This document shows positions 18,219 to 25,171 of a stretch of DNA of 36,347 nucleotides, piece after piece (within the stretch, counting starts at the first letter, position 1; the number at the start of each line of letters is the position of its first letter). This stretch comes from Reyranellaceae bacterium (GTDB lineage Bacteria > Pseudomonadota > Alphaproteobacteria > Reyranellales > Reyranellaceae): positions 1-36,347 of the forward strand of contig JALHMM010000068.1 of NCBI GenBank assembly GCA_022844045.1, read 5' to 3'. The position numbers were made by a program, and so were the translations under genes. The notes under the pieces were generated by a model that was not told the DNA's origin, ran no database searches, and saw only the letters and a list, made by a program, of their open reading frames with translations.

Positions 18219-18860
18219 ATGGCCGACGAGGCGCGAGTCCGCGAGGAAATCTGCCGCAACGGCGAGAGCCTGTATCGGCGCGGCTATACCGTCGGCACCG
18301 CCGGCAACATCAGCGCGCGGCTCGACGATGGTTTCCTGATCACGCCCACCGATGCATGCCTCGGCTTCCTCGAGGCGTCGCGGCTGGCCAAGCTCGATGC
18401 TCGGGGCGAGCAGGTCAGTGGCGATCGTGCCTCCAAGACCATCCTGCTGCACCGCGCGATCTATAGAGCGCGGCCGGATGCCGGCGGCGTCGTGCACACG
18501 CATTCCACCAATCTGGTCGCACTGACCATGCTGCCCGACGTCAACCGCGCTGATGTGCTACCGCCGATCACGCCCTATCACGTGATGAAGGTCGGCCATG
18601 TGCCGATGATCCCCTATCGCCGGCCGGGCGATCCCGAGGTGATCGACCTGGTGCTCGCGCATGCACCCAAGGTGCGCGCCGTGCTGCTGGAACGGCTCGG
18701 CCCGGTCGTCTGGAACGATTCCGTGTCCAACGCTTGTTTCGCGCTCGAGGAGCTCGAGGAGACAGCCAAGCTCTGGCTCATGCTGCGCGCCCATCCGCCC
18801 CAGGGGCTTGCCGCCGGCCAGATCGAGGAGATCGAGCGCACCTTCAAGGTCGAGTATTGA
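18219..18860 (+). CDS. Class II aldolase/OtnC-like protein, third metal His absent
   Basis: A 213-residue protein of the class II aldolase/adducin family, closest in pattern to 3-oxo-tetronate 4-phosphate decarboxylase (OtnC). Visible are TVGTAGNISARLDDGFLITP, KTILLHRAIYRARPDAGGVV, HTHS with two metal His (93 and 95), and ITPYHVMKVGHVPMIPYRRP. The family's third metal His normally lies in an N-H-G-P-V-V motif; here the sequence is ERLGPVV (residues ~158-164), so that His is Leu. ELEETAKLWL near the end is standard. Activity may be changed or lost. AGGGGAGG precedes ATG 18219. comF follows closely on the same strand. Confidence 0.8.
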   Translation: MADEARVREEICRNGESLYRRGYTVGTAGNISARLDDGFLITPTDACLGFLEASRLAKLDARGEQVSGDRASKTILLHRAIYRARPDAGGVVHTHSTNLVALTMLPDVNRADVLPPITPYHVMKVGHVPMIPYRRPGDPEVIDLVLAHAPKVRAVLLERLGPVVWNDSVSNACFALEELEETAKLWLMLRAHPPQGLAAGQIEEIERTFKVEY

Positions 18861-18904
18861 GCGTCATCGAATCGTCTGATTCGGGCGCTCAGCTGCCGGC
18901 CGCG

Positions 18905-19705
18905 ATGTCCTTCGACGCCCTGCGCAAACGCCTGGTCCCTGTCGCGCCGCTGACCTCCCTGGTCCGCCGCGCGCGCGGCGTCGCACGCAGCGCGCTCGAC
19001 ACGCTGTTGCCACCACTCTGCCTGTCCTGCTCGGCCCTGGTCAGTGAGCCGGGCGCGCTCTGTGCGACCTGCTGGCCCAAGGTCTCGTTCCTGGCGCCGC
19101 CGCTGTGCGCGCGCTGCGGCTTTCCCTTCGAGGTCGATGCCGGGCCGGACACGCTGTGCGGCGCTTGCCTGAAGCGCCCGCCGCGCTACGACCGCGCTCG
19201 CGCGGCCTTCCGCTACGAGGACGGCTCGCGCGGCCTGGTGCTGGCTTTCAAGCACGGCGACCGTACCGACGCGGCGCCGGCCTATGGCCGCTGGCTGGCG
19301 CGGGCCGGCGCCGAGTTGCTGGCCGACGCCGATTTTCTCGCCCCGGTGCCGTTGCATCGCTGGCGGCTGTTCTGGCGTCGCTACAACCAGGCGGCGCTGC
19401 TGGCCCACGCCGCCGGCAAGGCCTCCGGCCGCCAGGTGCTGCCCGACCTGCTGATCCGCCGCCGCAACACACCTTCGCAGGCCGACCGCGATGCGCGCGA
19501 GCGCCGCCGCAACGTCGCCGGCGCTTTCACGCTCAACGAGCGTTACCGTCCCTTCATCCGTGGCCGGCGTGTCGTGCTGGTCGACGACGTGCTGACCACC
19601 GGCGCCACCGTCGAGGCCTGCACCCGCGTGCTGCGGCTGGCCGGCGCCGAGCGGATCGACGTGCTGACCCTGGCCCGCGTCGTCCGACCGGAGTTCCGAT
19701 CCTGA
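18905..19705 (+). CDS. comF: ComF-family phosphoribosyltransferase-like protein
   Basis: A 266-residue protein. The N-terminal double zinc finger has CLSCSAL, LCATCW, LCARC and LCGACL. The C-terminal half is a type I PRTase fold with APVPLHRWRLFWRRYNQAALL and the PRPP-binding loop VVLVDDVLTTGATVEA. Family members are linked to DNA uptake and, in some bacteria, to recombination. I chose ATG 18905, which has no clear ribosome site. A TTG at 18857, overlapping the aldolase stop codon, would add 16 residues and allow coupled translation. It heads the comF-grxC-nitrilase group, which is interrupted here by an FAD oxidoreductase gene. Confidence 0.88.
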   Translation: MSFDALRKRLVPVAPLTSLVRRARGVARSALDTLLPPLCLSCSALVSEPGALCATCWPKVSFLAPPLCARCGFPFEVDAGPDTLCGACLKRPPRYDRARAAFRYEDGSRGLVLAFKHGDRTDAAPAYGRWLARAGAELLADADFLAPVPLHRWRLFWRRYNQAALLAHAAGKASGRQVLPDLLIRRRNTPSQADRDARERRRNVAGAFTLNERYRPFIRGRRVVLVDDVLTTGATVEACTRVLRLAGAERIDVLTLARVVRPEFRS

Positions 19706-19745
19706 GGCCGACGCTCTACACTCGCCGCGGCAGGAGAGTGTCCAG

Positions 19746-20837
19746 ATGCATGTGATTATCGTGGGTGCGGGAATATCCGGGTTGAGCACCGCCTGGGCCA
19801 TGGCCAAGCGCGGGCACAAGGTGACCTTGCTGGAGCGCGACGTGCTGCCCAACCCGCTGGCGGCCTCGGGTGACCAGCATCGCATCACGCGGCGTGCCTA
19901 CGGCGAGATGCATGGCTACGCCACGCGCATGACCGAGTCCTTCGCCGCCTGGAACGAGCTGTGGGCCGATCTCGGCCGCGAGCATATGGCCCGCGTCGGC
20001 GTCAGCAGCGTCTCGCTCAAGGAAGGTGATCGCGGCCAGGTCTTTGCCGAGGGCATGGCGCGCGACGGCTTCTCCTTCGAGACCCTGAAGACCGAGGCAG
20101 CGGTGAAGCGCTACCCGTTCCTCAACCCCGAGCACGTGCGCGAGGTCTACTACTCGCGCGAAGGCGGCGCGCTGCTCTGCCAGCGCATCGCCTCCGACAT
20201 GGCGGCGTGGCTGCAGGCCAAGAACGCCACCATCCGCACGCATGCGATCGTCGAGGGCATCGATACCGATGCGGCCACGGTCACGCTACGCTCGGGCGAG
20301 ACGTTGAGCGGCGATGCCGTCGTCGTCGCGGCCGGCGCCTGGGTCGGCACGCTGTTCCCTGACCTCGCGCCCAAGCTGGTCCCCCACCGCACCTGCGTGA
20401 TCTACCCGGAGCCGCCGGCGGACCTGAAGGCGGCTTGGTCGACCGCGCCATCGATGGCCGGCCTGGGCGTCGACGGCTATGTCCTTCCACCGGTGAACGG
20501 CACGCAATTGAAGTTCGGCGCCAGCTTCACGCGCACGCCGTGGAATCCTGATGAGCCCTTCGAGGTCGACCGCGCCACCGCGTTGGGCGTGCGCGAGGTC
20601 TTCGCGCCATTGTTCGCGCGCATCGACCAGTACCGCATCACCGACACGCGGCGCTGCGTCTATACGTTCACGAACGACGAGCACTTCTACGGCGAGTGCC
20701 GCGGCGCCACCTGGGTCGTCTCGGCCTGTTCCGGCCATGGCTACAAATTCGGCACGGCGGTGGGGCGGCGGGTGGCCGATGCGCTGGAGAGCGGGGATGA
20801 TCGGACCCTGGTCGAGTGGCTCGCCGCCCGCGACTGA
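19746..20837 (+). CDS. FAD-dependent oxidoreductase of the DAO family
   Basis: A 363-residue protein. The dinucleotide-binding motif MHVIIVGAGISGLSTAWAMA is at the start, followed by VTLLERD. The segment ASGDQHRITRRAYGEMHGYA resembles monomeric sarcosine oxidase/N-methyltryptophan oxidase proteins, where His and Arg residues sit near the flavin. The second Rossmann element is GDAVVVAAGAWVGTLFPDL and the C-terminal FAD motif is VVSACSGHGYKFGTAVGR. It likely oxidises a secondary or N-methylated amine; the substrate is unknown. GGAG lies before ATG 19746. It is inserted between comF and grxC, which are usually adjacent, so it is probably an accessory gene with its own control. Confidence 0.85.
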   Translation: MHVIIVGAGISGLSTAWAMAKRGHKVTLLERDVLPNPLAASGDQHRITRRAYGEMHGYATRMTESFAAWNELWADLGREHMARVGVSSVSLKEGDRGQVFAEGMARDGFSFETLKTEAAVKRYPFLNPEHVREVYYSREGGALLCQRIASDMAAWLQAKNATIRTHAIVEGIDTDAATVTLRSGETLSGDAVVVAAGAWVGTLFPDLAPKLVPHRTCVIYPEPPADLKAAWSTAPSMAGLGVDGYVLPPVNGTQLKFGASFTRTPWNPDEPFEVDRATALGVREVFAPLFARIDQYRITDTRRCVYTFTNDEHFYGECRGATWVVSACSGHGYKFGTAVGRRVADALESGDDRTLVEWLAARD

Positions 20838-20885
20838 CGGGTCTATAGTCGAGCGTCACAACGAACCGGGTGAAGAGGCCCCCTG

Positions 20886-21143
20886 ATGGCCAAGGTTGAA
20901 ATGTACACGACCCAGTGGTGCGGCTACTGCGCCCGTGCGCGGGCGCTGCTGCAGCGCAAGGGCGTCGAGTTCGCGGAGTACGACGTCGACGAGGAGGCCG
21001 GCAAGCGCGAGGAAGCGCGCGCGCGTTCCGGCGGCCGCACCTCGGTGCCGCAGATCTTCATCGACGGCAAGCACATCGGCGGCAGCGACGAGATGGCCGC
21101 GCTCGAGGCGGCGGGCAAGCTCGATCCGCTGCTCGCCACCTGA
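20886..21143 (+). CDS. grxC: Dithiol glutaredoxin (Grx3 type)
   Basis: An 85-residue glutaredoxin, full length. The active site is CGYC (residues 12-15) in VEMYTTQWCGYCARARALL, where class I glutaredoxins usually have CPYC. TSVPQIFIDGKHIGGSDEMA holds the cis-Pro (TVP-type) and the glutathione-binding G-G-S-D. The protein reduces disulfides and mixed glutathione disulfides in the cytoplasm. The nitrilase-family gene begins 16 bases after its stop, so the two are co-transcribed. Confidence 0.93.
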   Translation: MAKVEMYTTQWCGYCARARALLQRKGVEFAEYDVDEEAGKREEARARSGGRTSVPQIFIDGKHIGGSDEMAALEAAGKLDPLLAT

Positions 21144-21159
21144 TCGGGGAGACGGTCCG

Positions 21160-22023
21160 ATGTCCGCGACGTTCACCGCCGGCCTGATCCAGGTCAACGC
21201 CACCAACGAGCTGGCGCCCAACATCGCCTTCATCGAGGAGCAGACACGCCGCGCGCGCGATGCCGGCGCCGACTTCGTGATGACGCCCGAGAACTCGACC
21301 CTGATCGGTGCCAACCGCGGCGAAACGCTGGCCAAGGCGATGCCCGAGGCGGATCATCCCGGCCTCGCCTCGGCGCAAGCCATCGCGCGCGAGTGCGGCG
21401 TGTGGTTCCTGGTCGGTTCGATCCATGTGAAGGTTGAGGACGAGCGCAACGCCAACCGCTCCTATCTCGTGGCGCCCGACGGCGGCATCGTCGCCAGCTA
21501 CGACAAGATCCACATGTTCGACGTGCAGCTCGCTGGCGGCGAGACCTATCGCGAATCCTCGACCTTCCGCCCGGGTGACCAGGCGGTGATCGCCGAGACG
21601 CCGTGGGGCAAGCTCGGCATGACCATCTGCTACGATCTGCGCTTTCCCTACCTGTATCGCGCGCTGGCGCATGGCGGGGCGGAGATGCTGTCGATCCCGT
21701 CTTCGTTCACCGTGCCCACCGGTCGCGCGCACTGGCACACGCTGATGCGCGCTCGCGCTATCGAGACCGGCTGCTACGTCTTCGCGCCGGCCCAGGTCGG
21801 CAGCCATGCCGGCAATCGCAAGACATACGGTCATTCGGTCGTGGTGGCGCCCTGGGGCGAGGTGATCGCCGATGCCGGCGATACAGGCCCGGGTTTCGTC
21901 ACCGCGACGATCGATATGGCCAAGGTCGCCGAGGCCCGGCAGGCCGTGCCGTCGCTGACTCACGACCGCAGCTGCAGTGGCCCGACCGTGCGCACTTACG
22001 CCCTGCCTAAGGCGGCGGAGTAG
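21160..22023 (+). CDS. Nitrilase-superfamily carbon-nitrogen hydrolase (Nit-like amidase)
   Basis: A 287-residue protein with the full catalytic set: Glu44 in MTPENSTL, Lys116 in SYDKIHMFDVQL, and Cys157 in MTICYDLRFPYLYRALA. The sequence YDKIHMFDV followed by YRESSTFRPGD is typical of the Nit1/Nit2 group, which hydrolyses deaminated glutathione or omega-amides such as 2-oxoglutaramate. That fits its position behind a glutaredoxin gene, but the choice between substrates is inference. GGGGAG lies before ATG 21160. The gene ends one base before the convergent methyltransferase stop. Confidence 0.92.
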   Translation: MSATFTAGLIQVNATNELAPNIAFIEEQTRRARDAGADFVMTPENSTLIGANRGETLAKAMPEADHPGLASAQAIARECGVWFLVGSIHVKVEDERNANRSYLVAPDGGIVASYDKIHMFDVQLAGGETYRESSTFRPGDQAVIAETPWGKLGMTICYDLRFPYLYRALAHGGAEMLSIPSSFTVPTGRAHWHTLMRARAIETGCYVFAPAQVGSHAGNRKTYGHSVVVAPWGEVIADAGDTGPGFVTATIDMAKVAEARQAVPSLTHDRSCSGPTVRTYALPKAAE

Positions 22024-22024
22024 A

Positions 22025-22534
22025 TCAGGCCCGCCGCGCGGCGATGCGCTGGACCATCGCCGGGCGGGGATCGCTCAGCATCAGGGCTTCGTAGGCGACG
22101 ACCGACAGGCCGCCGTCGCGCGCGACGTCGAGTAGCTCGCCATCGCGCAGCAGGAAGGCCGGGTTGCTCGGCTTGCCGAAGCGCTCGTTGCCGACCATGA
22201 ACGTCTCGTAGAGCAGCACGCCGCCCGGTTGGAGCGCCGCCAACAACGTCGGCCAGAGCGGGCGGTGCAGGTAGTTGATCACCACCACGGCGCCGAAGCG
22301 TCGGCCGGGTAGCGGCCAGGGCGAGCCGGTCTCGAGATCGGTCGCCACGATCTCCACTTCAGGATCGTTCGCCAGCTCGGCCAGGCCGGACACGTCGCGA
22401 TCGACCGCCGTCACCCGATGCCCGCGTCCCCGAAAGAATCGGGTGTGCCGGCCGCCGCCAGCGGCGACATCGAGGATGGGGGCACCTGGCGCGACCAGGG
22501 GCGCCCAGCGGACGATCCAGGGTGAGGGGGTCAT
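22025..22534 (-). CDS. Small class I SAM-dependent methyltransferase (TehB-like)
   Basis: A 169-residue protein with SAM motif I APILDVAAGGGRHTRFF, acidic end of strand 2 in VTAVDRD, and ATDLETGSPWPLPGRRFGAV followed by NYLHRPLWPTLLAALQPGG. This short pattern is like TehB or other minimal methyltransferases; the acceptor is unknown. The ATG at 22534 gives the compact domain; a longer frame to 22684 would run across the next gene's start. It sits on the opposite strand between the amidase and DUF1178 genes. Confidence 0.82.
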   Translation of the reverse strand: MTPSPWIVRWAPLVAPGAPILDVAAGGGRHTRFFRGRGHRVTAVDRDVSGLAELANDPEVEIVATDLETGSPWPLPGRRFGAVVVINYLHRPLWPTLLAALQPGGVLLYETFMVGNERFGKPSNPAFLLRDGELLDVARDGGLSVVAYEALMLSDPRPAMVQRIAARRA

Positions 22535-22616
22535 CGTAACCAGCTTGTCAAACGGGCTGCCTTGCCCCACATCTATTGGCACTCCGGCACACCGAGTGCC
22601 AAGGCTGCGGTTGGGA

Positions 22617-23105
22617 ATGATCAAGTACACGCTGCGTTGCTCGAAAGACCACCGGTTCGATAGCTGGTTCCGCGACAGCGCCACCTATGAGAAGCAGGAA
22701 AAGCGTCGGTTGCTGGAATGTCCGACCTGCGGCGACTCCAAGATTGAGCGCGCACTGGTCGCGCCCAACGTGACCGCCAAGGGCAATCGCAAGACCGCGT
22801 CGACCCAGCCCCTCCGCCAGGTCGAGGACGCCGCCCCGGCGACCGAGACGCCCGCCCAGCCGGTCGCCACCATTCCGCCGAACATGCCGCCGGAACTGCG
22901 CAAGGTGCTGCTGGAACTGCGTGGCCAGGTAGAGAAGAACTGCGACTATGTCGGCGACAAGTTCGCCGATGAAGCGCGCAAGATCCATTACGGCGAGACT
23001 GACAAGCGCGGCATCTACGGCGAGACCTCGGACGACGAGGCGGCGGCGCTGGCCGACGAGGGCATCGAGTTCGGCCGTCTGCCCTGGGTGCCCAAGGGCA
23101 ACTGA
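22617..23105 (+). CDS. DUF1178-family protein
   Basis: A 162-residue protein. The N-terminus MIKYTLRCSKDHRFDSWFRD with CPTCGD at residues ~38-43 forms a probable zinc ribbon. A low-complexity linker (residues ~70-95) follows, then the family's C-terminal block NCDYVGDKFADEARKIHYGE, then RGIYGETSDDEAAALADEGI and FGRLPWVP. The family has no known function but is widespread in alphaproteobacteria and commonly sits near comF, grxC and the Nit-like hydrolase, as here. The ATG at 22617 is the only sensible start. Confidence 0.88.
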   Translation: MIKYTLRCSKDHRFDSWFRDSATYEKQEKRRLLECPTCGDSKIERALVAPNVTAKGNRKTASTQPLRQVEDAAPATETPAQPVATIPPNMPPELRKVLLELRGQVEKNCDYVGDKFADEARKIHYGETDKRGIYGETSDDEAAALADEGIEFGRLPWVPKGN

Positions 23106-23794
23106 GTTTACACCATCGACGCCATCGCCCGAACGTGGCGCGCCTGCGCTCAAGCCATGGATAGTGGCGGTGGGGGGCGATGCTCCGCACCGCTCGACAG
23201 TATGCGCCGAGCGGCGGACAAAAATTGGCCCCGCGCGGGAAGTGCGGGGCCAAGTCGGGGAGATGGGGTACCGCGGGGGAGAAGTTGCGGTCCACCGGCG
23301 CTACAACGACTCCATGCGTTGGAGGTTGCGCGGCTCCCCGAAAGTTCTGTCCCGCGATCCCTCCAGGGGCGACAGCGGCGGCGCTGAGGTGTCTTGGCGG
23401 GAACCCGGCGGCTTCCCGGGATTTGCATGCCGCGGCATCCTGCGCCGTACGGCGGCGCCCGTCGCCCACTCCGCAGATCTCCCCCGGGAAAGGCCGTGGG
23501 CATCCCAGTTCTCCTGGTTGGACAGGGCGAAAACAACGGCCGTACCGTCCGCCCCACGGGAAGCGCGAGCCGAGTAGGAACGCGGCCACGGACGAGACGC
23601 TATTCAGGCACATCCGTGTCATCGATGATTCGGGCGAGGCTGGTCGCCGGCGAAGTGCTGGTGCGGGGCAATGGGATGAAGGCGATCGCACGGCGGCCCG
23701 CCGCGCTCGGCATCGGACCGGAGGATGACTCGGTCGATGGCAGCGGAGTAGAAATGGTGCCAGCGGTGTCCCGCCGGAACGCCCAGAAAAGTAC
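23106..23794. other. Gene-poor region, dyad-rich; possible minus-strand small RNA
   Basis: This 689-base stretch lies between DUF1178 and the MFS gene. Long frames run through it on both strands, but none has a ribosome site or recognisable protein features, and high G+C alone explains them. It holds hairpins at 23398-23418, two perfect 12-bp palindromes at 23427-23438 and 23443-23454, and an intrinsic terminator reading the minus strand (23220-23253). I looked for tmRNA, RNase P RNA, SRP RNA and common riboswitch cores and saw none. A minus-strand RNA ending at the terminator is possible. Confidence 0.45.
23220..23253 (-). terminator. Strong intrinsic terminator on the minus strand
   Basis: Read on the minus strand, TTGGCCCCGC (23253-23244) pairs perfectly with GCGGGGCCAA (23234-23225) around a 9-base loop and is followed by five T (23224-23220). 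No minus-strand gene is recognisable upstream of it, so the transcript it ends is unexplained. Confidence 0.75.
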
Positions 23795-25009
23795 ATGATC
23801 GCACGCGTCACGCTCTGCCTGGCGTTCGGCTTCGCCGTCAGCATGTTCTTTCGCGGCGCCAATGGCGTGATCGCGCCCGAGCTGATGGCCGAGCTGCAGA
23901 TCGCGCCGGCGCGCATGGGCCTGGTGACCGGCGCGTTCTTCCTGACCTTCGGTCTGGCGATGATTCCCGGCGGTCTGGCGCTCGACCGCTTCGGCCCGCG
24001 CCGCACCATCGCCAGCCTGTCGCTCCTGGGCGTGCTGGGCTGCGCGATCTTCGCCACGGCGACCGACTGGATCGGCCTGGCGATCGGCCGCGTCGTGCTG
24101 GCCGTCGCGTGCGTCTGCATCCTGATGGGATCGGTCGCCACGCTGTCGCGCTGGGTAAAGCCGTCGGAGCTCGGCACCTATGTCGGCTACATCAGCGCCG
24201 CCGGCGCGATCGGCAACATGCTGACCGCGACGCCAATGGCGCTCCTGGTGCAGTGGATCGGCTGGCGTGGCGCCTACTGGGTGTTCGCCTCGCTCTGCGT
24301 GATGGTGTCGGCGGCGGTCTGGTTCGGCGTGCGCGACCAGCGCTCGGGCGAGCCGCTGGCCTCGACGCGCGAGACGCCGCGCGAAGTCTGGGCCGGCCTG
24401 CGCGAGGTGCTGCGTTTCCGCTATCTCCTGCCCTTCATGATGGCGCAGGCCGTGATCTATCCCACCGCCGTGACCATCACTGGGTTGTGGGTCGGGCCGT
24501 ATCTCGCCGACGTCTATGGCCTGTCGCCGACGGCGCGAGGCAACGTGCTGCTGCTGATGACCGCGATCGGCTTGGTCGGCAGCCTGGTGATCGGCCGCAT
24601 GGACACCTGGTTCAACACCCGAAAGGGCGTGGTGATCGGCCTGGCCCTGATCACGGTCGCCAGCCTGCTGCCGCTGGCGCTATGGGGCGCGGCACCGCTC
24701 TGGCTCGCCACCGTCTGCCTCTGCGTGGCCATCGGCGTCGCCGGTGTGGTGAGCGTGCTGCATACCCATGTGCGCGCCAGCTTCCCGGAGCGCATCGCCG
24801 GTCGCGGGCTGTCGACCATCAACGCCGCCAACATGGGCGGCGCTTTCGTGCTGTCGGCGTCAACGGGTGCGATCGTCGATCAGTTCCGCGGCGCATCGGG
24901 CGCGGCGCCACCGCTGGCTTACCAGCTGGTCTTCGCCTTCCTGATCGCGGCGCTGCTGATTGGGCTGTTGTTCTATCGTCGGGTGCCCGACGTGAGGCCG
25001 CGACCATGA
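23795..25009 (+). CDS. MFS transporter
   Basis: A 404-residue protein with about 12 hydrophobic helices. The loop 2-3 motif A is GGLALDRFGPRRTIASLSLL (G-x-x-x-D-R-x-G-x-R-R), preceded by FFLTFGLAMIPGG. The centre holds a hydrophilic loop (VRDQRSGEPLASTRETPREV) between the two six-helix halves. It is a major facilitator inner-membrane carrier; the substrate is not evident. The ATG at 23795 has only a weak upstream A-rich site. The upstream region is the dyad-rich gap; the downstream region holds inverted REP-like repeats. Confidence 0.88.
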   Translation: MIARVTLCLAFGFAVSMFFRGANGVIAPELMAELQIAPARMGLVTGAFFLTFGLAMIPGGLALDRFGPRRTIASLSLLGVLGCAIFATATDWIGLAIGRVVLAVACVCILMGSVATLSRWVKPSELGTYVGYISAAGAIGNMLTATPMALLVQWIGWRGAYWVFASLCVMVSAAVWFGVRDQRSGEPLASTRETPREVWAGLREVLRFRYLLPFMMAQAVIYPTAVTITGLWVGPYLADVYGLSPTARGNVLLLMTAIGLVGSLVIGRMDTWFNTRKGVVIGLALITVASLLPLALWGAAPLWLATVCLCVAIGVAGVVSVLHTHVRASFPERIAGRGLSTINAANMGGAFVLSASTGAIVDQFRGASGAAPPLAYQLVFAFLIAALLIGLLFYRRVPDVRPRP

Positions 25010-25012
25010 GAA

Positions 25013-25065
25013 CCACCTTCCCTCGCTGGCGGGGGAAGGTCGCGCGAAGCGCCGGATGGGGGTGG
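25013..25065 (+). repeat. REP-like palindromic element, left copy
   Basis: The element reads CCTTCCCTCGCTGGCGGGGG then AAGGT, forming a hairpin (CCTTCCC with GGGGAAGG), followed by CGCGCGAAGCGCCGGATGGG and GGTGG. It is the inverted partner of 25109-25159. This type of repeat is common in intergenic regions of alphaproteobacteria. Confidence 0.75.
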
Positions 25066-25108
25066 TTCGTGCAACACAACAGATGGCTGTGACTGGCCGC
25101 TATGCCGG

Positions 25109-25159
25109 CCACCCCCATCCGCCCTTCGGGCACCTTCCCCCGCGCGCGCGGGGGAAGGT
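25109..25159 (-). repeat. REP-like palindromic element, right inverted copy
   Basis: The reverse complement carries the same order as the left copy: ACCTTCCCCCGC, GCGGGGGAAGGTG, CCGAAGGGCGGATGGGGGTG. With the left copy it forms a pair of inverted REPs around a 43-base spacer between the MFS and aminotransferase genes, which may also act as a terminator. Confidence 0.75.
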
Positions 25160-25171
25160 AAGAAATTGAAG

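Noticed and set aside
23106..23794. tmRNA, RNase P RNA, SRP RNA, 6S RNA, cobalamin or TPP riboswitch
   Set aside because: I looked for the conserved cores (T-loop TTCGA, CR-I/CR-V of RNase P, the SRP GGAAGCAGCC segment, riboswitch boxes) and found none. I could not judge 6S by motif, so only a generic RNA candidate is kept.
22621..24177. 518-codon minus-strand frame through the gene-poor region
   Set aside because: It is antisense to DUF1178 and the MFS gene at its ends, and the middle has no protein-like pattern; a minus-strand terminator also lies within it.
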